Source: an uncultured Campylobacter sp. | GTDB taxonomy: Bacteria > Actinomycetota > Actinomycetes > Mycobacteriales > Mycobacteriaceae | Assembly: GCA_946221035.1 (NCBI GenBank) | Contig: CAMIME010000014.1 | Coordinates: 1 to 46,652, forward strand | Length of the DNA: 46,652 nucleotides | Direction of reading: 5' to 3' | Part shown: piece after piece, positions 17,741 through 25,951 of the stretch | How the letters are laid out: every line of letters begins with the position of its first letter | Numbering within the stretch: position 1 is the stretch's first letter | Position numbers and translations under genes: made by a program | Notes under the pieces: generated by a model | Told to the model about the DNA's origin: nothing | The model's database searches: none | What the model saw: only the letters and a program-made list of their open reading frames with translations

Positions 17741-18049
17741 ATGGCCATGCTGAGGGGGCAGCTGTACTGGCTCGATCTGGGGTTTGGGGAGAAGCCGTGG
17801 GTCGTGGTCTCGAACAATTCGCGCAACGGCAAGCTTGGGAGCGTGTTAGTGGCACGAGTGACCACCACATCCAAGCCGCCGATACCGAGCGTGGTCTCAC
17901 TCGGCCCAGGCGAGCCTGTGGTGGGGTCGGTGTTGTGCGACGATATCGAAACGATTTATGACGACGACGGCGCACGGTACGGGGGCACGCTCACCCCTGC
18001 AACCATGCGCCGAGTCGACTCCGCCCTCAAAGTCGCTTTCGGCTTGTAG
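17741..18049 (+). CDS. MazF/PemK-family endoribonuclease toxin
   Basis: A 102-residue PemK/MazF-fold protein. RGQLYWLDLGFGEKPWVVVSNN is the usual N-terminal strand-turn; LVARVTTTSKP and GSVLCDDIETI correspond to the conserved core and binding loop. Such toxins cut mRNA at short sites. Starts are possible at 17741 or two codons later at 17747; GAGGGGGAG is the ribosome site. Convergent with formamidase, with only 8 bp between the stops. Confidence 0.85.
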   Translation: MAMLRGQLYWLDLGFGEKPWVVVSNNSRNGKLGSVLVARVTTTSKPPIPSVVSLGPGEPVVGSVLCDDIETIYDDDGARYGGTLTPATMRRVDSALKVAFGL

Positions 18050-18057
18050 CGCCGACG

Positions 18058-19308
18058 CTAGAGCGCGGAGCGCGGCGCGCCGATGCCCGGGTCGATGCGC
18101 GGCGGCTCGCCGGCACCGGGGCGGATGTCGATGTCGAAGATCTCCGTCGGCAAGTACACGGTGGCGCACGCGTTCGGGATGTCCACCACGCCGGAGAAAC
18201 GGCCCTCGATGGGGGCCGCGCCCAGCAGCAGGTAGGCCTGCTCCGCGGACCAGCCGAACGTGGTCAGGTAGTCGATCGCGTGCAGGCACGCCCGCTGGTA
18301 GGCCAGCTGCGAATCCAGGTAGCGCTGTTCGCCCTCAAGGGTGACCGAGGTGCCGGAGAACGCGAGCCACTGGCTGAAGCGCGGCTCGACGTTGCCGGGC
18401 ATGAAGATGGCGTTTTCGCTGACGTTGTACTTGGCCATGCCGTCTTTGATCACGTCGACGTGGAAGTCGATGTAGCCGCCCATTTCGATGCCGCCGCAGA
18501 AGGTGATTTCGCCGTCGCCCTGGGAGAAGTGCAGGTCGCCGACGGAGAAGTTCGCGCCGTCGACGAAGACCGGGTAGAACACGCGGGTGCCCTTGGACAG
18601 GTTCTTGATGTCCTGGTTGCCGCCGTTTTCACGCGGCGGCGCGGTGCGCGCGGCCTCGCCGGAGACGCGCTCGAACTCCGCGCCGGTGAGCGAGCCAAGG
18701 ATCGCCTCGTCCGGCTCCGGAGGCAGCGCGAGCGGCGGCACGCGCTCCGGGTCGGTGGCGATCAAGGCGGCCTCGCGCTGGTTCCACTTGCCCAACAGCT
18801 CGTGCGACGGCGCGGTGCCCATCAGCCCGGGGTGGATGATGCCGGTGAAGGACACGCCCGGGATATGTCGCGACGTGGCGGTTTGGCCCTGGAAGTCCCA
18901 CACGGCCTTGTACGCGTCGGGGAACTGGTCGGTGAGGAAGCTGCCACCGTTCTTCTTGGCAAAGATGCCGGTGTAACCCCAGCCCTGGCCGGCGAGCGGG
19001 CCTTCCTCCTGCGGGATCGGGCCGACGTCCAGGATGTCCACGATGAGCAGGTCGCCGGGCTGAGCGCCCTCGACGCGAAACGGCCCGGACAGGGCGTGGA
19101 CCTTCTTCAGCGGGGCGTCGCGGATGTCGTCGGCGGAGTCGTCGTTTTTGATGAACCCGTCGAACCACTCGCGGCAGTCCACGCGGAAGGTGTCGCCGGG
19201 CTGCACGGTGAGCACCGGCGGGATGTCCGGGTGCCAGCGGTTGTGGCCGACGTGCTCCTGGTCTGTGAACGGTTTTGCGGAGTCGAGCGGGAAGACGTTC
19301 TTGGGCAT
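18058..19308 (-). CDS. fmdA: formamidase/acetamidase family amidohydrolase
   Basis: Hydrolyses formamide or short amides to ammonia and the acid. The 416 residues match the FmdA/AmdA family along their length: GDTFRVDCREWFDG near the N-terminus, then GPLAGQGWGYTGIF, VSFTGIIHPGLMGTAPS, GDLHFSQGDGEITFCGGIEMGG and a C-terminal LLGAAPIEGRFSGVVDIPNAC. ATG at 19308 (MPKNVFPLD) gives the family start; the open frame continues further upstream. Last gene of a minus-strand gntK-fmdB-fmdA run. Likely a nitrogen-scavenging function. Confidence 0.9.
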   Translation of the reverse strand: MPKNVFPLDSAKPFTDQEHVGHNRWHPDIPPVLTVQPGDTFRVDCREWFDGFIKNDDSADDIRDAPLKKVHALSGPFRVEGAQPGDLLIVDILDVGPIPQEEGPLAGQGWGYTGIFAKKNGGSFLTDQFPDAYKAVWDFQGQTATSRHIPGVSFTGIIHPGLMGTAPSHELLGKWNQREAALIATDPERVPPLALPPEPDEAILGSLTGAEFERVSGEAARTAPPRENGGNQDIKNLSKGTRVFYPVFVDGANFSVGDLHFSQGDGEITFCGGIEMGGYIDFHVDVIKDGMAKYNVSENAIFMPGNVEPRFSQWLAFSGTSVTLEGEQRYLDSQLAYQRACLHAIDYLTTFGWSAEQAYLLLGAAPIEGRFSGVVDIPNACATVYLPTEIFDIDIRPGAGEPPRIDPGIGAPRSAL

Positions 19309-19315
19309 GGGGATC

Positions 19316-19600
19316 CTAAGGTTTGGGCAGCTTGGCGTGCTGAGGGTTGGTGGACACCGGCGTGGCGCGCGCGTTGCCGGCACGCGGCACCGAATTCACC
19401 ACTGCGGGTTCGTACCTGGTCTTTTCCGTCGCCTCCACCAGCGTTCGCCGCGGGTCCGCGGTGCGGGTGGCGGGCGCGCTGATCATGCGTTTCGCGGTCG
19501 CACCGCAGTCGGGGCAGGCGATCTCGCGCTGCTCGCTCGTGATCGGGAGGCGGTGTTCGTTGACGTGGCCGCCGGAGCACTTGAAGTCGTAGACAGGCAC
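19316..19600 (-). CDS. fmdB: FmdB-family zinc-ribbon protein
   Basis: Small protein (94 aa) with an N-terminal zinc ribbon, CSGGH then CPDCG, and a disordered basic C-terminal half. FmdB-like proteins are named for putative regulators of formamidase genes, and this copy lies 7 nt upstream of fmdA. GTG at 19600 is chosen because it places VYDFKCSGGH at the N-terminus, as in homologues. Confidence 0.8.
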   Translation of the reverse strand: MPVYDFKCSGGHVNEHRLPITSEQREIACPDCGATAKRMISAPATRTADPRRTLVEATEKTRYEPAVVNSVPRAGNARATPVSTNPQHAKLPKP

Positions 19601-19610
19601 GGGCCTTAGC

Positions 19611-20111
19611 TTATCGACGACCTTCGGCCCACACCGCGATCTCCTCAACCAATTCTTCCGGCGACTTGGCGATGTCGAACACGCGCCCCGCCTCGTCCTC
19701 CTCCAGCGGCTCGAGCGTGTCCACCTGAGATTGCAGCATCGCGGGCGGCATGAAGTGGCCGGGCCGGGAGAACATGCGCTGGTAGAGCAGGTCGAAGTCG
19801 CCGTCGAGGTGCACGAACACCGTGTTGGGCGCGCCTTCGCGGATCAGGTCCCGGTAGCTGCGTTTGAGCGCAGAGCAGCCGATGATGGCCCCTTCGGCGT
19901 GGGAGTGGAGCCAGGTGGCGACGTCGGTGAGCCAGGGCCACCGGTCGTCGTCGGTAAGCGGTGCGCCCGAAGCCATCTTCTCGATGTTCTTAAGCGGGTG
20001 CAGGTCGTCGCCGTCCTTGTAGGGCAGGCCGAGGCGCTCGCCGAGCAGCGCGCCGATGGTGGATTTGCCGCAGCCGGACACGCCCATGACCACAATGTGA
20101 GGGGTTTGCAT
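19611..20111 (-). CDS. gntK: gluconokinase
   Basis: Phosphorylates gluconate to 6-phosphogluconate for the pentose phosphate pathway. 166 residues with the P-loop GVSGCGKST, the substrate region KDGDDLHP, and GCSALKRSYRD, all typical of GntK. ATG at 20111 gives the usual N-terminus (MQTPHIVVMG). Its TAA stop is part of the dispersed 11-mer (19609-19619). Its start lies only 19 bp from the divergent era start. Upstream of fmdB by 10 nt, so the three genes may share a transcript. Confidence 0.93.
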   Translation of the reverse strand: MQTPHIVVMGVSGCGKSTIGALLGERLGLPYKDGDDLHPLKNIEKMASGAPLTDDDRWPWLTDVATWLHSHAEGAIIGCSALKRSYRDLIREGAPNTVFVHLDGDFDLLYQRMFSRPGHFMPPAMLQSQVDTLEPLEEDEAGRVFDIAKSPEELVEEIAVWAEGRR

Positions 20112-20116
20112 ACCGG

Positions 20117-20122
20117 TAGACT
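20117..20122 (+). promoter_or_regulatory. -10 box TAGACT before era
   Basis: TAGACT lies 8 nt before the ATG at 20131; predicted leaderless promoter. Its -35 region would fall inside the gntK coding sequence, because only 19 bp separate the two start codons. Confidence 0.45.
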
Positions 20123-20130
20123 GCCATGCC

Positions 20131-21051
20131 ATGAGCGATTCTTTCGGTTTCGGCGACACACCCGAGGGCTTTAAGTCGGGGTTCGTCAGTTTTGTGGGGC
20201 GGCCGAACACCGGCAAGTCCACGCTGACGAACGCGCTTGTGGGGGAGAAGATCGCGATCATGGCGGACCAGCCGGAGACGACGCGCCACCCGATCCGCGG
20301 CATCATCAACCGCCCGGACGCGCAGGTGATCGTGGTGGACACCCCCGGCATCCACCGCCCGCGCACGCTGCTGGGCGAGCGCCTCAACGACGTGGTCAAG
20401 GACACCTTCGCCGACGTCGACGTCATCGGGCTGACCATTCCGGCGGACGAGAAGATCGGCCCCGGCGACCGCTTCATCCTGGAGCAGATCAGGGAGACGA
20501 AGCCGAACACGCCGATCATCGGCATCGTGACCAAGCTGGACAAGACGCCGAAGGACACCGTCGGCGAGCGGCTGCTGGAGCTGCAGGAGCTCCTTGGCCC
20601 GGACGCGGATCTTGTGCCCGTCTCCGCCACCGCGGGGGTGCAAACGGACGTGCTCCTCGACGTCATCGTGGACAACCTGCCCGAAGGCCCGCGCTTCTAC
20701 CCCGAGGGCCACACCACCGACGAAGACATGGAAACGCGCATCGCCGAGCTCATCCGCGAGGAGGCGCTGCAAGGGCTTCGCGACGAACTGCCGCACTCCG
20801 TCGCCGTCCAAATCGACGAGATGGTCCAGGAGGACGAGCGCCTGAAGATTTACGCGGTGCTCTACCTCGAGCGACCCGGGCAGAAGCGCATCATCGCAGG
20901 TGCCGACGGTCGCCGGCTCAACGGCATCGTGCACCGCGCGCGCCGCCAGATCATCGACCTCGTGGGCCAAAACGTCTACCTCGACGTACGCGTGAAGGTG
21001 CTCAAGAACTGGCAGCAGGACCCGAAGGCGTTGGGCAGGCTTGGCTTCTAG
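20131..21051 (+). CDS. era: GTPase Era
   Basis: Ribosome-assembly GTPase that binds 16S rRNA. 306 residues: G1 GRPNTGKST, G3 DTPGIHRPRTLL, G4 TKLD, and a C-terminal KH domain around residues 215-300. In related genomes era directly follows corC; here a block of about 4.7 kb lies between, and era has its own candidate promoter. Overlaps recO by 11 bp. Confidence 0.96.
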   Translation: MSDSFGFGDTPEGFKSGFVSFVGRPNTGKSTLTNALVGEKIAIMADQPETTRHPIRGIINRPDAQVIVVDTPGIHRPRTLLGERLNDVVKDTFADVDVIGLTIPADEKIGPGDRFILEQIRETKPNTPIIGIVTKLDKTPKDTVGERLLELQELLGPDADLVPVSATAGVQTDVLLDVIVDNLPEGPRFYPEGHTTDEDMETRIAELIREEALQGLRDELPHSVAVQIDEMVQEDERLKIYAVLYLERPGQKRIIAGADGRRLNGIVHRARRQIIDLVGQNVYLDVRVKVLKNWQQDPKALGRLGF

Positions 21052-21787
21052 AAGGGGTTCGCGGCCGAACTGGCGCGACCGCGCGTTTGTGGTGCGCACC
21101 TACGACTTCGGGGAGGCCGACCGCGTCGTCGTCTTGCTCACGCGCCACCACGGACTGGTGCGCGGCGTGGCCAAGGGGGTGCGCAAGGCGCGGTCGCGTT
21201 TCGGGTCGCGCCTGCAGCCGTTCGTCGATATTGATGTGCAGGTGTACCCGGGCCGCAGCTTATCGACGATCACCGGCGCCGACACCGTCACCTACTACGG
21301 GCACAAGATCACCGACGACTTCGACCGCTACACCGCCGCCTGCGCCGTGATGGAGACCGCGGAGCGCCTCGCATTCGAGGAGGCGGACCCGGAGTTGTTC
21401 GACCTGGTCGCTGAGACGCTCGGGACGCTCGGGACACACGGGGCGCTGGAGACCGCGCAGCACCCCACGCTCACGCTCGACCAGTTCATCCTGCGCGCCA
21501 CCGAGCACGCCGGCTGGGGCCTGAGCCTGTTCCACTGCGCGAACTGCCAGGCCCCGGGCCCGCACCGGGCGTTCAACGCGGCGCTCGGCGGGGCCGTCTG
21601 CGCCAACTGCCGCCCGCCCGGTTCGGTGGACGTGGACCCGGAGACGCTGCACGACATGTGGCTGCTGCAGCACGGCCACCAGGTGGGCCCGGAGCGCGGC
21701 GCCTCCATCCACCGCCTCACCGCCGCCCACCTGCAGTACAACCTGGAGGCCGGGTTGAAGAGTCTGAAGATTATGGAGCAGGCATAA
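21041..21787 (+). CDS. recO: DNA repair protein RecO
   Basis: Recombination mediator that works with RecF/RecR and SSB. 248 residues with an N-terminal OB fold (RDRAFVVRTYDFGEADRVVV) and a zinc site CANCQAPGP ... CANCRPP. TTG at 21041 inside the era end is the only upstream start giving a full N-terminus. Contains the 11-mer at 21258-21268 in a frame that encodes Leu-Ser-Thr, different from the usual Leu-Ile-Asp. Confidence 0.92.
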   Translation: MASRRGSRPNWRDRAFVVRTYDFGEADRVVVLLTRHHGLVRGVAKGVRKARSRFGSRLQPFVDIDVQVYPGRSLSTITGADTVTYYGHKITDDFDRYTAACAVMETAERLAFEEADPELFDLVAETLGTLGTHGALETAQHPTLTLDQFILRATEHAGWGLSLFHCANCQAPGPHRAFNAALGGAVCANCRPPGSVDVDPETLHDMWLLQHGHQVGPERGASIHRLTAAHLQYNLEAGLKSLKIMEQA

Positions 21788-21795
21788 TCGAGCCC

Positions 21796-22542
21796 ATGCA
21801 GCCGCCGCAGATCGACCCGAAGTTCATCCCGAAACACATCGCACTCGTGATGGACGGCAACGGCCGGTGGGCCCAGGCACGCGGACTGAAGCGCACCGAG
21901 GGCCACAAGGTGGGCGAGGAGAAGCTCATGGAGTGCGTCGACGCCTGCATCGAACTCGGCGGCGTCGAGTGGCTCTCCGCATACGCATTCTCCACCGAGA
22001 ATTGGAAGCGCTCGCCGTCCGAGGTGCGTTTCATCATGAACTTCTCGCGCGACGTGCTGCGCCGCCAGCGCAACGAGCTGCACGAGAAAAACGTCCGCGT
22101 CGTGTGGGCGGGCCGGCGACCGAAGCTGTGGGGCAGCGTCATCGAGGAGCTCGAGATCGCCGAGGAACTCACCCGCAACAACACCGGCCTGACGCTTGCC
22201 ATGTGCATTAATTACGGCGGCAGGGCCGAAATCGCGGACGCCGCACATTTGCTTATCGACGACTTCGCTGCCGGCCGCCTCGACCCCAAAAAGATCGACG
22301 AGAAGACCATCGCCCGCTACATGTACCGCCCCGACATGCCGGACGTGGACCTGTTTTTGCGACCGTCGGGGGAGCAGCGGACCTCGAACTTCCTGCTGTG
22401 GCAGTCGGCGTACGCGGAGATGGTGTTCCAAGACGTGCTGTTCCCGGACTTCACCAAGCAGGACCTGTGGGACGCCGTCATGGAGTACGCGAGGCGCGAC
22501 CGCCGATTCGGTGGCGCCGTGGATAAGTTCGCCGACAGCTAG
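21796..22542 (+). CDS. uppS: cis-prenyltransferase (decaprenyl/undecaprenyl diphosphate synthase)
   Basis: Makes the long-chain Z-polyprenyl diphosphate carrier for peptidoglycan and arabinogalactan. 248 residues with the catalytic MDGNGRWAQARG motif, FSTENWKRS and the C-terminal DLFLRPSGEQRTSNFLLWQ. In the order era-recO-uppS it corresponds to Rv2361c-type decaprenyl synthase; product chain length is not visible. The end overlaps the convergent zur end by 4 bp. Contains the 11-mer at 22251-22261. Confidence 0.94.
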   Translation: MQPPQIDPKFIPKHIALVMDGNGRWAQARGLKRTEGHKVGEEKLMECVDACIELGGVEWLSAYAFSTENWKRSPSEVRFIMNFSRDVLRRQRNELHEKNVRVVWAGRRPKLWGSVIEELEIAEELTRNNTGLTLAMCINYGGRAEIADAAHLLIDDFAAGRLDPKKIDEKTIARYMYRPDMPDVDLFLRPSGEQRTSNFLLWQSAYAEMVFQDVLFPDFTKQDLWDAVMEYARRDRRFGGAVDKFADS

Positions 22543-22982
22543 CCGCGTTTGGCCTGGCAGGCGCGGCAGATGCCGTAAATCTCGGCCTCGTGGCCGATGA
22601 GTTCGTAGCCGAAGCGCTGCGCCACCAGCTCGGACCATTTTTCCACCGGGCCGCCCTCGATCTCTTCGCTGCGCCCGCATTCGGCGCACACGAGGTGATG
22701 GTGGTGGTGGCCGCTCAGGCAGTCGCGGTAGAGGGTTTCGCCGTCGGGGGAGTGCAAGACGTCGACGGCGCCGACCTCCGCGAGCGACTGCAGCGTGCGG
22801 TACACCGTCGTAAGCCCCACCGATTCGCCGCGGGCGGTGAGCCCCTCGTGCACCGTGCGCGCCGAGGCGAACTTGTCTATCGCCCGTAGCTCCTCCACCA
22901 CCGCGGCGCGCTGGCGCGTCATGCGCGGGCCCAGCTTCGGCACGGGACGTGCGGGCATGGGGTTGCGACGGTTCGGGCTCAT
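22539..22982 (-). CDS. zur: Fur-family zinc uptake regulator Zur
   Basis: Zn-dependent repressor of zinc uptake genes. 147 residues: winged-helix VGLTTVYRTLQSLAEVG, a His-rich metal segment (SGHHHHHLVC), and structural zinc cysteines CAECG and CRAC. Assigned Zur rather than Fur because it is co-oriented with an ArsR/SmtB gene 11 nt upstream, the zur-znr arrangement of corynebacteria and the SmtB-FurB pair of mycobacteria. Confidence 0.92.
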   Translation of the reverse strand: MSPNRRNPMPARPVPKLGPRMTRQRAAVVEELRAIDKFASARTVHEGLTARGESVGLTTVYRTLQSLAEVGAVDVLHSPDGETLYRDCLSGHHHHHLVCAECGRSEEIEGGPVEKWSELVAQRFGYELIGHEAEIYGICRACQAKRG

Positions 22983-22993
22983 GCCCTGTGAGC

Positions 22994-23455
22994 CTAGTCG
23001 CGCTGCGGTTTGGGGGTCGTGGGGGTTAGGCCGGGATCGCGCTCGGGGCGCAAGGCGGCGGGCGGGTCGATGATCGCAGCTCCCGCCAGGCCCCGGTTGT
23101 CTTGGTCCGCTGCTTCCCGGGCGGCGCGGCGCTGCGCCAGCTCGTCGCGCGCCGCGTCGAGGGTGGCTAGGTCCGCCAGGTCGTAGATGACGTCGACCAC
23201 GCCCGGTCGCGCCAGCGCGTAGACCACCTCGCGGCCGGAGCGGTGGCTGGTGACCAGCCCCGCCTTACGCAGCACGCGCAGGTGCTGCGAAATCAGGGGC
23301 TGGGACTTGTTCAGCTGGTGCACGAGCTCGTGAACGACGCAATCGCCGTCCGCCAGCATCAGCAGCAACTCCAACCTGATCTTGGAGTCGAGCACCTTCA
23401 CCAGCTCCGCGCTGCGCTCGATTTGGTCAGGTGTTAAGGCGGCGCGCTCGACCAT
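22994..23455 (-). CDS. znr: ArsR/SmtB-family zinc-responsive repressor
   Basis: 153-residue winged-helix regulator: DSKIRLELLLMLADGDCVVHELV, recognition helix KSQPLISQHLRVLRKAGLV, wing REVVYALA. The C-terminal 50 residues are a disordered tail. ATG at 23455 has GAAAGGGG upstream. A TGTAAAA/TTTTACA dyad begins 14 nt upstream of the start, an expected place for an autoregulatory operator that would release on zinc binding. First gene of the znr-zur unit, divergent from glyS. Confidence 0.88.
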   Translation of the reverse strand: MVERAALTPDQIERSAELVKVLDSKIRLELLLMLADGDCVVHELVHQLNKSQPLISQHLRVLRKAGLVTSHRSGREVVYALARPGVVDVIYDLADLATLDAARDELAQRRAAREAADQDNRGLAGAAIIDPPAALRPERDPGLTPTTPKPQRD

Positions 23456-23468
23456 AGCGACCCCTTTC

Positions 23469-23491
23469 TGTAAAAACACCGACATTTTACA
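23469..23491. promoter_or_regulatory. inverted repeat upstream of znr-zur (candidate operator)
   Basis: TGTAAAA (23469-23475) and TTTTACA (23485-23491) form a perfect 7-bp dyad with a 9-nt spacer, 14 nt before the znr start. AT-rich against its surroundings. ArsR/SmtB operators are dyads of this kind; binding is inferred. Confidence 0.5.
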
Positions 23492-23566
23492 GGATGTTGG
23501 TTGAGATTGGGACCAGTGTTCAAGGTGGGGGTTGGAGGAGCCGTCGATAAGCAAGAATGCGTTGGG

Positions 23567-23572
23567 TAGACT
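23567..23572 (+). promoter_or_regulatory. -10 box TAGACT of glyS
   Basis: TAGACT lies 37 nt before the glyS ATG. The implied leader of about 30 nt holds the ribosome site AGCAGGAG. The dispersed 11-mer lies 13 bp upstream, at 23542-23552. Confidence 0.4.
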
Positions 23573-23609
23573 GCTGGGGTCAGTTTGCGCGAGAAAGCAG
23601 GAGTGTGTG

Positions 23610-24992
23610 ATGCCCGCATCCAAGATCGAGACCGTCGTGAATCTGTGCAAGCGCCGCGGACTGGTGTTCCCGGCCGGCGAAATCTACGGCGGCACCCGGT
23701 CTGCCTGGGACTACGGCCCGCTGGGGGTGGAGCTGAAGGAGAACCTCAAGCGCCAATGGTGGCGCCACATGGTGCAGACGCGTTCCGACACCGTCGGCGT
23801 GGACACCTCCGTGATCCTGCCGCCGAAGGTGTGGGAGGCCTCCGGCCACGTCGAGGTGTTCACCGACCCGCTCGTGGAATCGCTCTACACCCACAAGCGC
23901 TACCGTGCTGATTACCTGCTCGAGGCGTACGAGGAAAAGCACGGCCACCCGCCGGCGAACGGGCTCGCCGACATCAACGACCCGGAGACCGGACAGCCGG
24001 GCAACTGGACCGAGCCGCGCGCGTTCTCCGGGCTGATGAAGACGTACCTGGGCCCCGTCGACGACAAGGAAGGGCTGCACTACCTGCGCCCGGAGACCGC
24101 GCAGGGCATCTTCGTTAACTTCAAGAACGTGATGACGTCCGCGCGCCTCAAGCCCCCGTTCGGCATCGCGAACACCGGCAAGAGCTTCCGCAACGAGATT
24201 ACCCCGGGCAACTTCATCTTCCGCACCCGCGAGTTCGAGCAGATGGAGATGGAGTTCTTCGTCAAACCCGGCGAGGACGAGACCTGGCACCAGTACTGGA
24301 TTGATAACCGCCACCAGTGGTACGTCGATCTGGGCATTGACCCGGAGAACCTGCGCCTCTACGAGCACCCGCAGGAGAAGCTCAGCCACTACTCCAAGCG
24401 CACCGTGGACATCGAGTACGCGTTCGGATTCACCGGCTCGAAGTGGGGCGAGCTCGAGGGCGTGGCCAACCGCACCGACTACGACCTGAAGACCCACGCG
24501 GAGGCCTCCGGCGAGGACCTGTCCTACTTCGACCAGGAAAACAACGAGCGCTGGATCCCGTACTGCATCGAGCCCGCCGCGGGCCTGGGCCGCGCCATGA
24601 TGGCCTTCCTCATCGACGCCTACGACGAGGAAGAGGCCCCCAACGCCAAGGGCGGCACCGACACCCGCGTCGTCTTGCGCCTGGACCGCCGCCTTGCGCC
24701 CGTGAAGGTTGCGGTGCTGCCGCTGTCGAAGAAGCCGGAGCTTTCCGGGCCTGCAGAGGAGCTCGCGGCGAAGCTGCGCCAGCACTGGAACGTGGACTAC
24801 GACACCTCCGGCGCAATCGGCCGCCGCTACCGCCGCCAGGACGAGACGGGCACTCCGTTCTGCGTGACCTACGACTTCGACACTCTCGAGGACCAGGCCG
24901 TCACCGTGCGCGAGCGCGACACGATGGAGCAGGAGCGCGTCCCGCTCGCCGAGCTCGAGTCCTACCTGGCCGCGCGCCTGATCGGCTGCTAG
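23610..24992 (+). CDS. glyS: glycyl-tRNA synthetase (alpha2 type)
   Basis: Charges tRNA-Gly. Single-chain class II enzyme of 460 residues. GGTRSAWDYGPLGVELKENL is the N-terminal family block. Motif 2 is FRNEITPGNFIFRTREFEQMEMEF-like, motif 3 is the GLGRAMMAFL region, and an anticodon-binding domain ends the protein. ATG at 23610 (MPASKIET) follows AGCAGGAG. Two unknown genes follow closely, the first starting 2 nt after the stop. Confidence 0.97.
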   Translation: MPASKIETVVNLCKRRGLVFPAGEIYGGTRSAWDYGPLGVELKENLKRQWWRHMVQTRSDTVGVDTSVILPPKVWEASGHVEVFTDPLVESLYTHKRYRADYLLEAYEEKHGHPPANGLADINDPETGQPGNWTEPRAFSGLMKTYLGPVDDKEGLHYLRPETAQGIFVNFKNVMTSARLKPPFGIANTGKSFRNEITPGNFIFRTREFEQMEMEFFVKPGEDETWHQYWIDNRHQWYVDLGIDPENLRLYEHPQEKLSHYSKRTVDIEYAFGFTGSKWGELEGVANRTDYDLKTHAEASGEDLSYFDQENNERWIPYCIEPAAGLGRAMMAFLIDAYDEEEAPNAKGGTDTRVVLRLDRRLAPVKVAVLPLSKKPELSGPAEELAAKLRQHWNVDYDTSGAIGRRYRRQDETGTPFCVTYDFDTLEDQAVTVRERDTMEQERVPLAELESYLAARLIGC

Positions 24993-24994
24993 CG

Positions 24995-25501
24995 ATGCAC
25001 TACGTCAGCTGGGACCGCACGAACCGCGACGCGCCGGTGCTCCTTGCCGAGGCCGGTCCGGACGTACTGGGCACCTTCACCCACGACCGCGCCCGCGTCG
25101 GCGCGCAGGAGTGGTCTCTGGTTGCCCACCCCGAGTCGGGCGCCGTCGCCACCCGCGGGGGCGAGGAGATTATCCGCGCCACCGGCTCCCTGAGGCGCGC
25201 CAAGCAGATCGACGCGGTCATCTTCGGCGACACGTTCCACCTCGTGCCGGAGAACTCCAAGGAGTGGATCGTCGACGACGCCCACGGCAACAAGGTCGCC
25301 CAGTTCACCCAGGACCACAACGGCGTGCGCAAAGCGATCCTCGAGTTCGAGGGCGAGACCGACCTGCCGCTCGAGCAGGTCGTGGGGCTCGCGTGGGTCA
25401 CCCGCGAGGTGCTCGAGGCCCGCAAGATGTCCAGCTCGAAGGCGCTGATCGCCTTCCTCGTGTTCCTCTCGGCGTTCACCGTCATCGTCGCAGTCCTATG
25501 A
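24995..25501 (+). CDS. hypothetical tail-anchored membrane protein, 168 aa
   Basis: Beta-rich soluble part with repeated short strands (VIFGDTFHLVPEN, WIVDDAHGNKVAQFTQ) and a single C-terminal membrane helix (ALIAFLVFLSAFTVIVAVL). The strand pattern is loosely like LURP-one/Tubby-type scramblase relatives, but that is a guess from texture. Starts 2 nt after glyS and overlaps the next gene by ATGA, so the three are very likely one transcript. Confidence 0.65.
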   Translation: MHYVSWDRTNRDAPVLLAEAGPDVLGTFTHDRARVGAQEWSLVAHPESGAVATRGGEEIIRATGSLRRAKQIDAVIFGDTFHLVPENSKEWIVDDAHGNKVAQFTQDHNGVRKAILEFEGETDLPLEQVVGLAWVTREVLEARKMSSSKALIAFLVFLSAFTVIVAVL

Positions 25502-25923
25502 TCTGGCAGGGCACTTCGCTTATCGACGACCAAGGTTCCCACCTCGCCTCCTCAACCGACGCCACGATCGTGTACGCCACCCACGAGCTTCGGATCGTCA
25601 CCGATTCGGCAACGGACTTCGGCGCCGTGGACGAGCGCACAGGCGAGGAGTACCGGCTGTGGAAGGTGGGCCTGACCGTCACGCGCTACGCCGCGGACTG
25701 CGCCGGGCGCCGCTACAGCCTGAACCGGGTCGGTCACCGCCCGCGCCGGGAGATCCGCGCCCTGGACGGCGGCGAGATCGTGGCGGTGACGCGCGGGCAC
25801 CTGGGCGGCGAACTGGAGGTGCGCCCCCGCCGGCCGTTGGACGCAGATCTGGGTCTGGACCTGGTGTTCATGTCCTGGGGGCTGACGCACGTGGACACGC
25901 CGACGCGGCGCACCCTGTACTAG
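25498..25923 (+). CDS. conserved hypothetical protein, 141 aa
   Basis: Soluble beta-rich protein with no membrane segment; translationally coupled to the preceding gene. GEEYRLWKVGLTVTRYAAD and GRRYSLNRVGHRPRREI look like paired strands similar in style to its upstream partner, so the two may form a pair. The dispersed 11-mer at 25518-25528 encodes Leu-Ile-Asp near the N-terminus. Function unknown. Ends 28 bp from the convergent DUF222/HNH gene. Confidence 0.6.
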   Translation: MIWQGTSLIDDQGSHLASSTDATIVYATHELRIVTDSATDFGAVDERTGEEYRLWKVGLTVTRYAADCAGRRYSLNRVGHRPRREIRALDGGEIVAVTRGHLGGELEVRPRRPLDADLGLDLVFMSWGLTHVDTPTRRTLY

Positions 25924-25951
25924 GGTCCGCTTCGTCGGCGTGTGGGGTGAG

